A stretch of 64,000 nt of DNA, from the NCBI GenBank assembly GCA_037969035.1, contig JBBKWU010000023.1:39275-103274 (forward strand). Direction: 5' to 3'. The translations under genes were made by a program, and so were the position numbers. This document shows positions 10,318 through 20,152 of this stretch, one piece after another. The notes beneath the pieces are model-generated. The model ran no database searches and was not told where the DNA came from. It saw only the letters and a list, made by a program, of their open reading frames with translations. Numbering within the stretch: the first letter of the stretch is position 1; every line of letters starts with the position of its first letter. The stretch comes from JBBKWU01 sp037969035. Lineage in GTDB: Bacteria; Pseudomonadota; Alphaproteobacteria; Micavibrionales; Micavibrionaceae.

Positions 10318-10798
10318 AAAGAAAAAATCAGGATTAATATCTACAAACCAGACCGTGGCTGACAATCGTCGGGCGCGGTTTGACTATCATCTTGAAGAGG
10401 TGTTTGAGGCCGGTATCGTTTTAGTCGGCACCGAAGTGAAGTCGCTACGCCATGGGCAATGTAGCTTAAACGAATCCTATGTCGGCCCGAAAGGTAACGA
10501 TATCTGGCTGTTTAATTCACACATCCCCGAATATCAGCAAGCTGGAAGCCATTTACAACACGAACCCAAACGCCCACGCCTTTTGCTTTTGAAAAAACGT
10601 CAAATCAATACGTTGATTGGTGCGGTGAGCCGTGAAGGGTATTCCATCATCGCGACCAAGCTGTATTTTGATGCGCGCGGCATGGCAAAGCTTGAGATTG
10701 CCCTCGGTAAGGGTAAGAAACAGCACGACAAGCGTGAAACCGAAAAAGCGCGTGACTGGGGCAAACAAAAAGGCCGCCTCATGCGCGAAAAGGGCTAA
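10310..10798 (+). CDS. smpB: SsrA-binding protein SmpB
   Basis: 162 residues. Binds tmRNA and delivers it to stalled ribosomes for trans-translation. Characteristic stretches: NRRARFDYHLEEVFEAGIVL, GTEVKSLR, ESYV..KGNDIWLFNSHIPEY, and the basic C-terminal tail HDKRETEKARDWGKQKGRLMR that enters the mRNA channel. Translationally coupled to dapA by overlap. The tmRNA gene itself is not visible in the window. Confidence 0.97.
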   Translation: MAKKKKSGLISTNQTVADNRRARFDYHLEEVFEAGIVLVGTEVKSLRHGQCSLNESYVGPKGNDIWLFNSHIPEYQQAGSHLQHEPKRPRLLLLKKRQINTLIGAVSREGYSIIATKLYFDARGMAKLEIALGKGKKQHDKRETEKARDWGKQKGRLMREKG

Positions 10799-10873
10799 GT
10801 TCCGACCTCTACTAGACTTAGGCTCTAGTTCAGGTAACCCCTCACAGTAAACCTCACCGCCGCCCTAACAACA

Positions 10874-10910
10874 AAAAGCGCGCGATCTCATTGAATCACG
10901 CGCTTTTATA
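10874..10910. terminator. Bidirectional intrinsic terminator between smpB and recA
   Basis: Perfect 9-base stem AAAAGCGCG / CGCGCTTTT at 10874-10882 and 10899-10907 with a 16-base loop; the A-run on one side and T-run on the other allow termination of both convergent transcripts. Confidence 0.75.
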
Positions 10911-10936
10911 AGCGGAGTTGTCTCAGGGCAAAACAA

Positions 10937-12121
10937 CTAGCTCGCTTTTTTCGTGCCTTTTTTGTTACTAACCGTCGCGTTGTCATCGACATCAATATCC
11001 GCGTCAACATCATTGGCATTGGCTGTGTCGGCCATTGCATCTTCTGCTGCGACTTCTACAGAGTCTGGACCTGTGAGCATTGCATCGGCGAGAATTCCTG
11101 CATTTGTGCGGATTGCTTTTTCAAGTTTCTCCGCCATGGCTGGATGTTCGGCCAAATACGTTTTCGCATTTTCGCGACCTTGTCCAATACGTTCCCCATC
11201 ATAGGAATACCACGCACCAGATTTTTCAACCATGTTGGCTGCAACGCCGAGATCAATCAACTCACCCGTTTTGGAAATGCCTTTGCCGTACATGATGTCA
11301 AATTCAACCTGACGGAACGGCGGTGCCATTTTGTTTTTCACAACCTTCACGCGGGTTTGGTTACCAACGATTTCGTCTTTGTCTTTGATCGCGCCAATAC
11401 GGCGGATATCCATACGGACAGAGGAGTAGAATTTAAGCGCATTACCGCCCGTTGTTGTTTCAGGCGAACCAAACATCACGCCAATTTTCATGCGTATCTG
11501 GTTAATGAAGATCACAACTGTGCGTGAACGAGAGATAGAGCCTGTCAGCTTCCGCAAGGCTTGTGACATCAAACGTGCCTGAAGACCCATATGGGAGTCG
11601 CCCATTTCGCCTTCAAGCTCGGCACGTGGCACAAGTGCCGCAACAGAGTCAATCACGAGAACATCAAGCGCACCAGAACGTACGAGCGTATCAACGATCT
11701 CCAGTGCTTGCTCACCCGCGTCAGGTTGCGAGATCAAAAGATTATCAACATCAACGCCAAGCTTCTTCGCGTAAGACGGGTCAAGCGCATGTTCCGCATC
11801 AATAATGGCACATGTGCCACCTGTTTTTTGAGCCTCTGCCATAATGTGCAGCGCCAGTGTTGTTTTACCAGAGCTTTCAGGGCCGTAGATTTCAATGATC
11901 CGTCCACGCGGCACGCCGCCAATACCAAGACCAATATCAAGACCAAGAGAGCCAGTTGATATTGACTCGATGTCGTTTGGTTTATGCTCGCCGTTAAGCT
12001 GCATGATAGAACCTTTACCAAACGCGCGCTCGATCTGTTGTAGCGCGGCGTCTAATGCCTTTTTCTTATCTGAAGCACTTATCTTATCCATACTGTCCCC
12101 TTTGAGTGATGTGACTGCCAT
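10937..12121 (-). CDS. recA: Recombinase RecA
   Basis: 394 residues. ATP-dependent strand-exchange recombinase and SOS co-protease. Walker A GPESSGKT, the LVIDSVAAL Walker B, loop L2 region ([26 protein letters not shown]) and the C-terminal domain are all present. The C-terminal tail is long and acidic (DADIDVDD) and ends in lysines, making it longer than E. coli RecA (~353). ATG 12121 has AAAGGGA eight bases upstream; an in-frame ATG at 12091 also has GGGGA. A consensus SOS box lies 114 bases upstream and a tiny leader ORF intervenes. Confidence 0.98.
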   Translation of the reverse strand: MAVTSLKGDSMDKISASDKKKALDAALQQIERAFGKGSIMQLNGEHKPNDIESISTGSLGLDIGLGIGGVPRGRIIEIYGPESSGKTTLALHIMAEAQKTGGTCAIIDAEHALDPSYAKKLGVDVDNLLISQPDAGEQALEIVDTLVRSGALDVLVIDSVAALVPRAELEGEMGDSHMGLQARLMSQALRKLTGSISRSRTVVIFINQIRMKIGVMFGSPETTTGGNALKFYSSVRMDIRRIGAIKDKDEIVGNQTRVKVVKNKMAPPFRQVEFDIMYGKGISKTGELIDLGVAANMVEKSGAWYSYDGERIGQGRENAKTYLAEHPAMAEKLEKAIRTNAGILADAMLTGPDSVEVAAEDAMADTANANDVDADIDVDDNATVSNKKGTKKAS

Positions 12122-12157
12122 AATGTAATCCCTTTCTTACATAGATTGCGGTGTAAT

Positions 12158-12211
12158 TCAATGATGCGTTGTTGTTTCGAAATAGTTATCCTGCACACAA
12201 CTGTACACCAT
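12158..12211 (-). CDS. 17-residue leader ORF upstream of recA
   Basis: Reads MVYSCVQDNYFETTTHH then TGA. It is preceded by a perfect AGGAGG (12217-12222) five bases before the ATG, stronger than the ribosome-binding site of recA itself, and sits between the SOS box and recA. I recognise no homologue. It may be a translated leader peptide or a coincidental ATG after a purine-rich stretch; only the SD quality and position argue for it. Confidence 0.35.
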   Translation of the reverse strand: MVYSCVQDNYFETTTHH

Positions 12212-12234
12212 TTGTTCCTCCTGTAAAGTAAAAA

Positions 12235-12249
12235 GAACATAAAAAGAAC
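12235..12249. promoter_or_regulatory. LexA (SOS) operator of recA
   Basis: GAAC-ATAAAAA-GAAC, i.e. GAAC-N7-GAAC, the direct-repeat LexA box established for alphaproteobacteria (equivalent to GTTC-N7-GTTC on the other strand). It lies 114 bases before the recA start, consistent with SOS control of recA. Confidence 0.85.
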
Positions 12250-12435
12250 ACTCATCACCCTTTCTTCAGTTTGATTTCGAGATTTTTGGTGCAAAAAATA
12301 AACCAACACATTGATTTATAACAAACTCTATCAGTTCGGTCTTTTTTATGGTGCAGGGCAAATAAAGAGATTTTTGATTGCCTGCCCGTTCCGTTCTGTT
12401 TTCTTCGTATAGTCATCATGGTGATAGATTATCAC

Positions 12436-12463
12436 AAAAAGGAATAAAATCCTAATTTATTCC
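12436..12463 (-). terminator. Intrinsic terminator of cckA
   Basis: On the minus strand GGAATAAA-TTAGGAT-TTTATTCC (8-base stem, 7-base loop; 12441-12463) is followed directly by TTTTTG. AT-rich stem, so of moderate strength. Confidence 0.6.
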
Positions 12464-12498
12464 TACAGGCGAATCGCCATTAAAGCACAGAGGGTTCT

Positions 12499-15003
12499 TT
12501 ACTCTTCCAATGCTTCTTTAACCTTGGCGGCAAGCTGTTGCAGGGTGAAAGGTTTTGGCAGGAACCAGATGTTTTCGCCTAGATGTTCTTTGAGTTTTTC
12601 TTCGGTGTAACCAGAGATGAAGATGATTTTCAGCTCGGGGCTGATTTGGCGCATACGTTGCGCGAGCGTAGGCCCGTCCATATTAGGCATAATCACATCG
12701 GTGATGAGCAAGTCTAGGTGCTTGTTTGTTTGTGCTTCGAGCACGGAGAGCGCGTCTTCGCCGTTCTCGCCTTCTAGTACCTCATAGCCTTTGTTGACCA
12801 GCGCACGCGAGCTGAACGTCCGCACGGCGGCTTCGTCCTCGACCAACATAATGCGGGCTGTGCCTGTCAAATCTTGCGTTTCATCAATGATCACTTCGAC
12901 ATCAGCGACATAATCTTCTTCTTCTGATTCGGATAGGCGTTGCAGGTAAAGCGTGAAGGTCGTGCCTTTGCCGACGATGCTTTTCACATCCAGATAACCA
13001 CCCGTTTGACGGATGATACCGTATACTGTGGCAAGACCAAGCCCTGTGCCCTGCCCGACGTCTTTGGTCGTGAAGAACGGTTCAAAAATGCGATTGAGGT
13101 TTTCGGCAGTGATACCGCTGCCTGTATCGGTCACAGCAATCGATACCCAATGGCCTGCTGGCATGTCATCGCCGCGACATTCCTTGACCTTATCATTGTC
13201 AAAGTTCGCGGTGGTAATTGTGAGTTTACCGCCGCCATCCATGGCATCACGGGCGTTCACAGCGAGGTTAATCAGCACTTGTTCCATCTGTCCGACATCG
13301 ACTTTCACAAGCCCTAGGTCAGAGCCGTGTATGACTTCAAGCTCGACATTCGCGCCCAAAAGACGGCGCATCAAATGCGAAAGCTCGGTCAGGATATCGG
13401 AGAAATCCTGCACTTTAGGGCGCAAGGTTTGCTGGCGCGAGAAGGCGAGGAGCTGGCGCACGAGGTTTGCGGCGCGGTTTGAATTTTGCTTGATCTGCAT
13501 AATGTCGGAGAATGACGGGTCACCTGCTTTGTGACGCAGTAAGAGCAGATCACAGAACCCTATCATCGCGGTCAGAAGGTTATTAAAGTCATGCGCAATA
13601 CCACCTGCGAGCTGGCCAATGGCTTGCATTTTTTGGGATTGCACGAATTGTTCTTCGAGTTTTTTCTGCTCGGTCATGTCGGTGAAGTGAAGCACGATGT
13701 TATCGCTGCCCTCGAAACGGCGCGCATACATCTGTACGGCGACGTTATGTTCTTGGCCGAGGAGTGAAATTTCCATCGGGGCACGCATATCTTGGCCTTT
13801 TTCAATGCGGTCAAGGGCGGCAAGAACCGTATGGCGGTCAGATTCGTCAATAATAGACTCAAATGGCTTGCCTTCGATTTTCTCCATATCGAAACCGAGC
13901 ATGTTGGCAAGCAAGGGGTTACAGTCATCAATCGTGCCTTCGGGCCCGACCATCGCAATGCCCAGCGGGGCTTCCTCGAAAAACCGTTGAAAGCGGTCTT
14001 CGGAGGCTTGTAACGCTTGGCGCATGGCGCGCTCGGCTGTTAAATCATGCACAACGCCCCGTGTCCGCACAACACCACCGCCTTCATCCACCACAGCTTG
14101 ACTGATGGAGGCTGCAAAGGTTTTGCCGCCGGTGCCCTTCATGACAACTTCGGCGATTTGCTTGGCACCGCCGCCGGCAATCACATCATACGGCGCGGTA
14201 TCTTTTGGCACGTCTTGTATATAGGTGTGCAAACGCCCTTCTTTGAGGATGTTTTGAATACCATCGCCAAGCCAACGCGCCAGCGTCGCATTCACAAACA
14301 CAAACCGCCCATTTTGGTCGGCAGAGAAAAAGCCCACAGGCGCATTATCGGTAAAATCAATCAGCTTCTCACGCTCTTCACGGATCGCGCGGTCACCCTC
14401 ACGGCGGGAGCTAATATCATCCACGCGCCAGTGAATATAGCCCGCCCAACCCGCAACAGGCTGCGCTGTCACCTGATACCAGACATCGTCCTCATCATGG
14501 CGACCTTTTAGCTCAATCGAATCGGTTAGCCCACGATAGGCTTGGTCGGCAAGCATCCTGAAATGGTTCAGCGTTTCTTCGTCATGTTCGAATAGCTTAG
14601 AAAGCGTTTCAATCGAAGGCGCGCCAATATTTTTGCACATGGTTTGAAATTTCTGGTTGGCGTAGATCGAGCGATCACGACCATCGGTAATAAGGCGCGC
14701 ACCACGGCTACCTTCGATAACTTCGCTCAAAAGCTCCAACAAGCGGTCTTTGCGATTGCGCACGTAAAACACGCGCTGCACCACGAAGGCAATCCCCGCA
14801 GACAGCACAAACGCACACCCAGCGGCGACCATCGCTTCTTTATCAATATCCATCAACATCGCAAGCGACAAGCACAGCACAAAAGACAAGAGCAACAACA
14901 GCACCACCAACCACATGCTAAACGCTTGTGGCCTATGCATTTCCATCTCACCCGGATTGGGTTTGTGATGCTTTGTAATGAAATCTGTATGATCGGTCTT
15001 CAT
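12499..15003 (-). CDS. cckA: Hybrid sensor histidine kinase CckA
   Basis: 834 residues from ATG 15003 (a TTG lies three codons upstream). Two membrane helices (about 29-50 and 57-78) are followed by PAS domains, a HisKA domain with H471 in [14 protein letters not shown], a HATPase domain ([25 protein letters not shown]) and a C-terminal receiver with D769 in LLITDVIMP. The H-box and following [19 protein letters not shown] are closely CckA-like. CckA feeds phosphate through ChpT to CtrA, the alphaproteobacterial master regulator that in Caulobacter drives early flagellar genes. Its place directly next to flagellar export genes is fitting. Confidence 0.93.
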   Translation of the reverse strand: MKTDHTDFITKHHKPNPGEMEMHRPQAFSMWLVVLLLLLSFVLCLSLAMLMDIDKEAMVAAGCAFVLSAGIAFVVQRVFYVRNRKDRLLELLSEVIEGSRGARLITDGRDRSIYANQKFQTMCKNIGAPSIETLSKLFEHDEETLNHFRMLADQAYRGLTDSIELKGRHDEDDVWYQVTAQPVAGWAGYIHWRVDDISSRREGDRAIREEREKLIDFTDNAPVGFFSADQNGRFVFVNATLARWLGDGIQNILKEGRLHTYIQDVPKDTAPYDVIAGGGAKQIAEVVMKGTGGKTFAASISQAVVDEGGGVVRTRGVVHDLTAERAMRQALQASEDRFQRFFEEAPLGIAMVGPEGTIDDCNPLLANMLGFDMEKIEGKPFESIIDESDRHTVLAALDRIEKGQDMRAPMEISLLGQEHNVAVQMYARRFEGSDNIVLHFTDMTEQKKLEEQFVQSQKMQAIGQLAGGIAHDFNNLLTAMIGFCDLLLLRHKAGDPSFSDIMQIKQNSNRAANLVRQLLAFSRQQTLRPKVQDFSDILTELSHLMRRLLGANVELEVIHGSDLGLVKVDVGQMEQVLINLAVNARDAMDGGGKLTITTANFDNDKVKECRGDDMPAGHWVSIAVTDTGSGITAENLNRIFEPFFTTKDVGQGTGLGLATVYGIIRQTGGYLDVKSIVGKGTTFTLYLQRLSESEEEDYVADVEVIIDETQDLTGTARIMLVEDEAAVRTFSSRALVNKGYEVLEGENGEDALSVLEAQTNKHLDLLITDVIMPNMDGPTLAQRMRQISPELKIIFISGYTEEKLKEHLGENIWFLPKPFTLQQLAAKVKEALEE

Positions 15004-15060
15004 GACACCCAAGATGCCATAGTTTAACGTGGATTTATAGCTTGTTTATCTCTGAAAGGA

Positions 15061-16596
15061 CTAAAACTTAAAACTCGGCAGCCCCGTAGAATCATTATGT
15101 TGTTCAGGCTGTTGTACATCAGCCTGATTATCAAGACGCTCATAGATACGCGCTTTCAAACCAATTTCTCTTTCTGCGGCATCCAATTCACCGTTAATGG
15201 TATCCTCGGCACCATAAGCCGAAACAACACCGAGCGTTTCGTCATTATGCACGGCATAAGGAGTTTGCGTGTCCAACGAACCAAATCTTGCCTGTTGTTC
15301 CTGTAAGAAATCGTGAAGCTGGCGAAGTTTTTCAGGATCATTACCAGCTAAAGACTCAACATTCATAAGGGTTTCTTTCAAATCAGCGACCCGAGCATCA
15401 AGTGTATCAAACTCATCACTCGCCGCCGAGTTGTAACGTAAATCATTAAGTGCGCCACTTTCCATTGGCGATAAAGACCGAACCCCTTGAACGCCCGATA
15501 TTTCTCGCAATGCTTCTGTTTCTGGTAAACTCTGCATCTCGCCTATATGCTCACGCAAAATGATTGAGCGCTCAGCCGCTTCATCAAGGTGATCTTGAAA
15601 TGTACGGCCATTATCGCCCTTGGATATTTTAGCAAGGTCACCCATATCTATTTTATAATAATCCTCAGCATCGCCCGTCAGTCCCCCCGCCCCATAAGAA
15701 ACATAAGAAAAATCAACACCAAACACAGGAGCGCCATTTGCAAAATCCTGAAAAGAATACCCCTCTGGTGCCTCTTGATATGAAGAGATCGGATTACTTG
15801 GGTCAGCCGTTGCCTCAATGACACTGCCTGTAGCCGACGAAACAATAAAAGCATGCCCAAAATTGTTGAGGTTAGGATCATAAGAAAACGCCAAACCACT
15901 CGTATAAAAATAACTGCTTGATTCCTTAAATGACCCTTCTATAGGCGCACTCATAGGCAAGTTGGCATCTTCAATTCTTTGTAAGACAGCGCCTTCAGTA
16001 AGCGACATTGTTTCACAATCATATTCTATTATTTCCGTATCGTTCTCTATATCTTGGGCAAGATCATTGACATTCAAGGCGCGTGTTTCGGCGACACTAC
16101 CTGAAAAAGGGTTGTCGATTTTACCCGCGAAATTGGCATGCCTATAGCCTCCAAGACCCTGAATATTATCCGCTTCTTCGGATACGTAACGGCTTGTTCT
16201 ACGTTCCCAATCCACACGATCATCACGACTCCAACTTTCTTTTTTTAGTAATTCCTGCATTTTCGGATCCACATCAATCCGCTTTTGCACTGCCCTTGTA
16301 ATATCATCCAGTGCGCGCGTATAGGCATCATCCTGATCAAAATCTATGTTCTGATTGTACGTCATACCATAAAAAGACGCCCGCCCTTGCAGTGGAACAA
16401 GGCCATTTTCTAAAATAGATCTAAAATTAATAGCGCGTTCAGCATCTATATTATCAACATGATACGCACTTTTATCCGAATGCGGGCCAATCGCAATAAT
16501 ATCGCGATCTTCTAAAGACACACCTGTGCCAACAGACACAAATTTTGCCGATATTCCGTCTTTATTGTTTTGGTTTAAACCGTCCGCCACGCGCAC
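15061..16596 (-). CDS. Unrecognised protein, possible transglutaminase-like fold
   Basis: 511 residues, mostly soluble and acidic, without signal peptide or membrane segment. I do not recognise a named family. C194 (YDCETMSLTEGAVL), H248 (NNFGHAFIV) and D265 (EATADPS) occur in the order and approximate spacing of a transglutaminase/papain-like catalytic triad; this is an inference from pattern only. The C-terminal third is helical and charged. Start: GTG 16596 or GTG 16590; AGAAGG is three and nine bases upstream respectively, so 16590 is the better-spaced start. Located between cckA and flhB on the same strand. Confidence 0.6.
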   Translation of the reverse strand: MRVADGLNQNNKDGISAKFVSVGTGVSLEDRDIIAIGPHSDKSAYHVDNIDAERAINFRSILENGLVPLQGRASFYGMTYNQNIDFDQDDAYTRALDDITRAVQKRIDVDPKMQELLKKESWSRDDRVDWERRTSRYVSEEADNIQGLGGYRHANFAGKIDNPFSGSVAETRALNVNDLAQDIENDTEIIEYDCETMSLTEGAVLQRIEDANLPMSAPIEGSFKESSSYFYTSGLAFSYDPNLNNFGHAFIVSSATGSVIEATADPSNPISSYQEAPEGYSFQDFANGAPVFGVDFSYVSYGAGGLTGDAEDYYKIDMGDLAKISKGDNGRTFQDHLDEAAERSIILREHIGEMQSLPETEALREISGVQGVRSLSPMESGALNDLRYNSAASDEFDTLDARVADLKETLMNVESLAGNDPEKLRQLHDFLQEQQARFGSLDTQTPYAVHNDETLGVVSAYGAEDTINGELDAAEREIGLKARIYERLDNQADVQQPEQHNDSTGLPSFKF

Positions 16597-16661
16597 ACAC
16601 CTTCTTTATTTTATAAAATTATACAAAAAAAGGGTAAAAAAAAGGTAAATAGCGCGTGGAA

Positions 16662-17732
16662 TTACTTGATTTTGCCCTTCAGGCGGAACACGAAGGAGAT
16701 AATCTCCGCCACGGCTTTATAATGCTCCATCGGAACCATTTCATCGATATCGATCATATCGTACATGGCGCGCGCGAGTGGCGGTGCTTCGTAAATCGTA
16801 ATATTGTGTTCTTTGGCGACCTCACGAATACGCAGCGCGACATCATCGACACCTTTTGCAACGCAGATTGGAGCCTCCATCGTGTCAGTGTCATATTTCA
16901 GCGCAATGGAATAGTGCGTCGGGTTGGTGATAATAACATCTGCTGTTGGCACGGCGGCCATCATCCGTTGGCGGGCGCGCTCGGCACGTAATTGGCGCAA
17001 GCGGCCTTTGACATGCGGGTCACCTTCGGATTGTTTGTATTCGTCTTTGATTTCCTGCTTGGTCATTCGTTGCTTTTTATTGTGCGCCTGACGCTGGAAC
17101 ACGAGATCAATCACGGCAATCACCAGCAAAACGATCAAGATGCCCACCATCATACGCAAGAACATCGTCATAAATTCATCCAACATCACCGATATCGATG
17201 CACCAACCAGATGATCGATATCGCCCATAAATGGCATAATCATCATGGTCGCAACCCCACCAACCAAAACGAGCTTTAATATGCCTTTTACAAACTCCAT
17301 GATCGAGCGTACGGAAAATAGCCGTTTCACGCCCTTCATGATCGAAATTTTACTGATGTCGGGCTTAATAACTTGCGGCGCGAATAAAGGCCCCACTTGT
17401 ATGAACGGGCTGATAAAAGCCGCGAATAACAACGCCAAAAGCGGCAACGTCATAATACGAATGATATCCCAAAATGCATCGGTCATAACAATCGTCAATC
17501 CACCGGGAACAGACGGAAAGTTGTGCGCTTGTTCGATATAAATTTTCATGTGATCTGTAAGCTCACCCAAAACAGAAACGCCAATCGCACCAATCAGAAT
17601 AGTTGCGGCCAAAATCATGACCCAATTATTCATTTCACGCGAAAGTGCCACCTGACCTTTCTTTCGAGTATCCTCGAGTTTTTTGGCGGTGGGTTCTTCG
17701 GTTTTCTGGCTGTCGTCTTGTTCGTCGCTCAT
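16662..17732 (-). CDS. flhB: Flagellar export gate protein FlhB
   Basis: 356 residues. Membrane component of the flagellar type III export gate that switches substrate specificity from rod/hook to filament. The N-terminus (EEPTAKKLEDTRKKGQV) is typical; four membrane segments span about 37-210; the cytoplasmic domain contains the autocleavage motif NPTH (270-273), followed by YSIALKY, and AVAEIISFVFRLK near the end. First gene upstream of fliR on the minus strand, with an unrelated plus-strand gene in between. Confidence 0.96.
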   Translation of the reverse strand: MSDEQDDSQKTEEPTAKKLEDTRKKGQVALSREMNNWVMILAATILIGAIGVSVLGELTDHMKIYIEQAHNFPSVPGGLTIVMTDAFWDIIRIMTLPLLALLFAAFISPFIQVGPLFAPQVIKPDISKISIMKGVKRLFSVRSIMEFVKGILKLVLVGGVATMMIMPFMGDIDHLVGASISVMLDEFMTMFLRMMVGILIVLLVIAVIDLVFQRQAHNKKQRMTKQEIKDEYKQSEGDPHVKGRLRQLRAERARQRMMAAVPTADVIITNPTHYSIALKYDTDTMEAPICVAKGVDDVALRIREVAKEHNITIYEAPPLARAMYDMIDIDEMVPMEHYKAVAEIISFVFRLKGKIK

Positions 17733-17856
17733 ATCTTCATTTTACCATGGATTCTCGGTTTAAAGTCGAGTCATAAAACATACTTATAAAACTTGCATTA
17801 ATTATGGAAATATGATTTAATCCTCACTATCAATAAAAAACAACAGGGATATAAAA

Positions 17857-18594
17857 ATGTCATACCAAGCTTCAATCACACTATCCGCAGCCATCGCTAG
17901 CGTCTTTATGAACACCGCCGCCTTTGCCGATGAGCAACCAGCAACACCGCCGCTAACACCAGATGCGAGCTTTGATCAAAGCGTTTGCCAAGAGCCGGCG
18001 CATGTCTTTGAACAAGAATTTGACCCCCTCATACAAGGTGCAGGGCTTAATCTTGCTGGCGCAGGTATGGGCGCGGTCACAAGCACATTCAATGTCGAAG
18101 GCCGCGATGATGTGATGTTATCTTACACGAGCCGATCAGATATGGGCTATGTGCAACCAACGCGTTACCTGCATCAAGAAATTGACGGTCAGCACCATAC
18201 TTGTATTGTTTCCGAAGAAACATTTAAGTCATACCCAATTGATTACCCAAAAATCTGCGCACAGGAGTTACCATCAACAGATGGCACGCTTGATACACTC
18301 TTCAATTCGTTCTTCAAAAGTGCGAGCACGAAGCCTGAGCATCTTGTGGTTGAATCTGTGGAATTGGATAATGGCTACACAATTCTTCAAACAGCGCTCT
18401 TTGAATCAAAAGAAGCTTCTGAAACCCCTGTTAATCGGAACGACGATCCAACACAATATTCACAAATGCTTCATAACAATGAGACTGGTGAACTTTGTGC
18501 GATCGATTACTTCTCGTATGAGGGGTTAAAAGATTTCAACTGGATGAAGCGGCCACAATATTTCGTGGAACAACCACAAGGCCAAACGTTGTAA
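17857..18594 (+). CDS. Hypothetical exported protein
   Basis: 245 residues. An N-terminal signal peptide (ITLSAAIASVFMNTAAFA) predicts export. The mature part is acidic and carries four cysteines (SVCQEP, HTCIV, KICAQ, ELCAI) that could form two disulfides. I do not recognise the family. It is a lone plus-strand gene inserted between flhB and fliR, which are both on the minus strand, and it converges on fliR with 15 bases between stops. No flagellar role is evident. Confidence 0.75.
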   Translation: MSYQASITLSAAIASVFMNTAAFADEQPATPPLTPDASFDQSVCQEPAHVFEQEFDPLIQGAGLNLAGAGMGAVTSTFNVEGRDDVMLSYTSRSDMGYVQPTRYLHQEIDGQHHTCIVSEETFKSYPIDYPKICAQELPSTDGTLDTLFNSFFKSASTKPEHLVVESVELDNGYTILQTALFESKEASETPVNRNDDPTQYSQMLHNNETGELCAIDYFSYEGLKDFNWMKRPQYFVEQPQGQTL

Positions 18595-18609
18595 GGCGTT
18601 AGAAAACCC

Positions 18610-19386
18610 TTAGCCGCCGTTACTCATGAAATACATCATGTTGTCTTCGAACTGGCCAAGCCAGAATAAGAGGCCTGCGGAAATCATCAGTGCCATCGTA
18701 ATCAGCGATATCATAATCTGTAGCGGAATCGCGATCATGAATATCTGTACCTGTGGCATAAGGCGTGTCAAAATCCCCATACCGATATACATCAAAAGCC
18801 CAATCACCAGAAGCGGCGCGGAAATCTGCACGCCAATCATAAAGCTCCGCGCCACAGCACTTGCAATAAGCTCTGCCATGCTGCCTGTATCAGGCACAGA
18901 ACCCACAGGAAACATCTCATAGCTACCAACCAGCCCCAAAAACAGCAAATGGTGCATATTTGTAACAAATAACAACACAATACCCGCCATCGACAACAAT
19001 GCGCCAATCAGTGAGCCTTGCGAAGCAAACGCGGGGTTAAACAACTGCGCGTTACCAAGGCCAGACTGCATCGACATAATCATACCCGCAACATCAAGGG
19101 CGGCCATAAAAATACGCGCGATGGTGCCTATAAACATCCCCACGACAAATTCCATCCCGATCAAAACCCCCAACATTAAAACAGGCGGAATGGGGCTCGG
19201 CATGTAAGGCTGCACAACAGGCGCAAGAACAAGCGATATGCCCAGCGCCAAAAACAAACGTATGCGCGGCGAGACAAAGCTATCGCCAATACCAGGCATC
19301 ACAAAAACAGCAGCCCCAATTCTTGCAAATACAAGAAGGAAGGCAAAAATGCCTGTTGTTAAAAATGTATTGAGTGTTTGTTCCAT
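18610..19386 (-). CDS. fliR: Flagellar export protein FliR
   Basis: 258 residues, six predicted membrane segments. Forms the export gate core with FliP and FliQ. Family-typical stretches: FLLVFARIGAAVFVMPGIGD near the N-terminus and the GMEFVVGMFIGTIARIFMAALDVAGMIMS middle. Lies 48 bases downstream of fliQ. Confidence 0.95.
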   Translation of the reverse strand: MEQTLNTFLTTGIFAFLLVFARIGAAVFVMPGIGDSFVSPRIRLFLALGISLVLAPVVQPYMPSPIPPVLMLGVLIGMEFVVGMFIGTIARIFMAALDVAGMIMSMQSGLGNAQLFNPAFASQGSLIGALLSMAGIVLLFVTNMHHLLFLGLVGSYEMFPVGSVPDTGSMAELIASAVARSFMIGVQISAPLLVIGLLMYIGMGILTRLMPQVQIFMIAIPLQIMISLITMALMISAGLLFWLGQFEDNMMYFMSNGG

Positions 19387-19434
19387 AACAGGATTAATCC
19401 CAGACCATCTAAAACAGATTCAGCCAAAATCGGT

Positions 19435-19701
19435 TTATCCCAAGCCGATCATACGATCTGCCAACGAATTCATGAATGTGGTCAATATAACGGTCATCGA
19501 AGGGAAAAACAGGAAAATCGCGATAAATATAGCAAGAATTTTTGGCACGAACACCAACGTCATCTCCTGCACCTGCGTCAATGCCTGTAATAGCGCAATA
19601 GCCACACCAACGATCAAGCCCACCATCATCACGGGTGTACTGATCTTTATGGTGATCATAATGGCCTCACGGACCAATTCTATAACTTCGACGTCATTCA
19701 T
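19435..19701 (-). CDS. fliQ: Flagellar export protein FliQ
   Basis: 88 residues with two membrane helices. The pattern VIELVREAIMITIKISTPVMMVGLIVGVAIALLQALTQVQEMTL is diagnostic of FliQ. Component of the FliP5Q4R1 gate; between fliE and fliR on the minus strand. Confidence 0.95.
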   Translation of the reverse strand: MNDVEVIELVREAIMITIKISTPVMMVGLIVGVAIALLQALTQVQEMTLVFVPKILAIFIAIFLFFPSMTVILTTFMNSLADRMIGLG

Positions 19702-19791
19702 ATATATACGTTACCAGAAGAGTCGGGTTTCAAAAACGGGGAATTTTTAATTATTAAGCTTATTACGCGCTAATTATACTCTAATTAGGCC

Positions 19792-20103
19792 CTAAATAGG
19801 CATACGGAGGATTTCTTGATACGCATCAAGCATCTTGTCACGAACCGCAATAACGGTTTGCAGCGTTAATTCTGCGTTTGTGATGGCATCAACAACGTCG
19901 GTCAAATTTGCTTTGCCCACGATCGCATCCGCAGAGGCTTTTTCACCTTCGCGCATGGTTTGAATTGATTCGGTTGCTGCTTTTTGCACTAAGTCGCTAA
20001 AGACGCCCTTATCGGATCCTTGGCTTTCAATGCCTGCGCCCGCGCCTTGTTGGACGCTTTTATATATATTTGCAGCAACTGCTGAACTAATTTGATCTGC
20101 CAT
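19792..20103 (-). CDS. fliE: Flagellar hook-basal body protein FliE
   Basis: 103 residues. FliE joins the MS ring/export gate to the proximal rod. The C-terminal NAELTLQTVIAVRDKMLDAYQEILRMPI is the family signature. AAGGT precedes ATG 20103. Follows flgC in the flgB-flgC-fliE order. Confidence 0.94.
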   Translation of the reverse strand: MADQISSAVAANIYKSVQQGAGAGIESQGSDKGVFSDLVQKAATESIQTMREGEKASADAIVGKANLTDVVDAITNAELTLQTVIAVRDKMLDAYQEILRMPI

Positions 20104-20152
20104 TTTTATTTACCTTCTATCCCTATTGTATCATTTTTTATTCGATAAATCC

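Larger units (their letters stand above)
12122..12498. other. recA-cckA intergenic region
   Basis: 377 bases without a large gene. Contents seen: the 17-codon leader ORF, the SOS box, a GTGATA-GAT-TATCAC palindrome at 12421-12435 of unknown purpose, and the cckA terminator hairpin. A convincing -10/-35 pair for recA was not identified. Confidence 0.7.

Noticed and set aside
10799..10936. tmRNA gene next to smpB
   Set aside because: The 138-base gap contains only a terminator hairpin; no tRNA-like ends or tag ORF.
11144..11527. Open frame of 127 codons opposite recA
   Set aside because: Shadow of recA; low-plausibility composition and no RBS.
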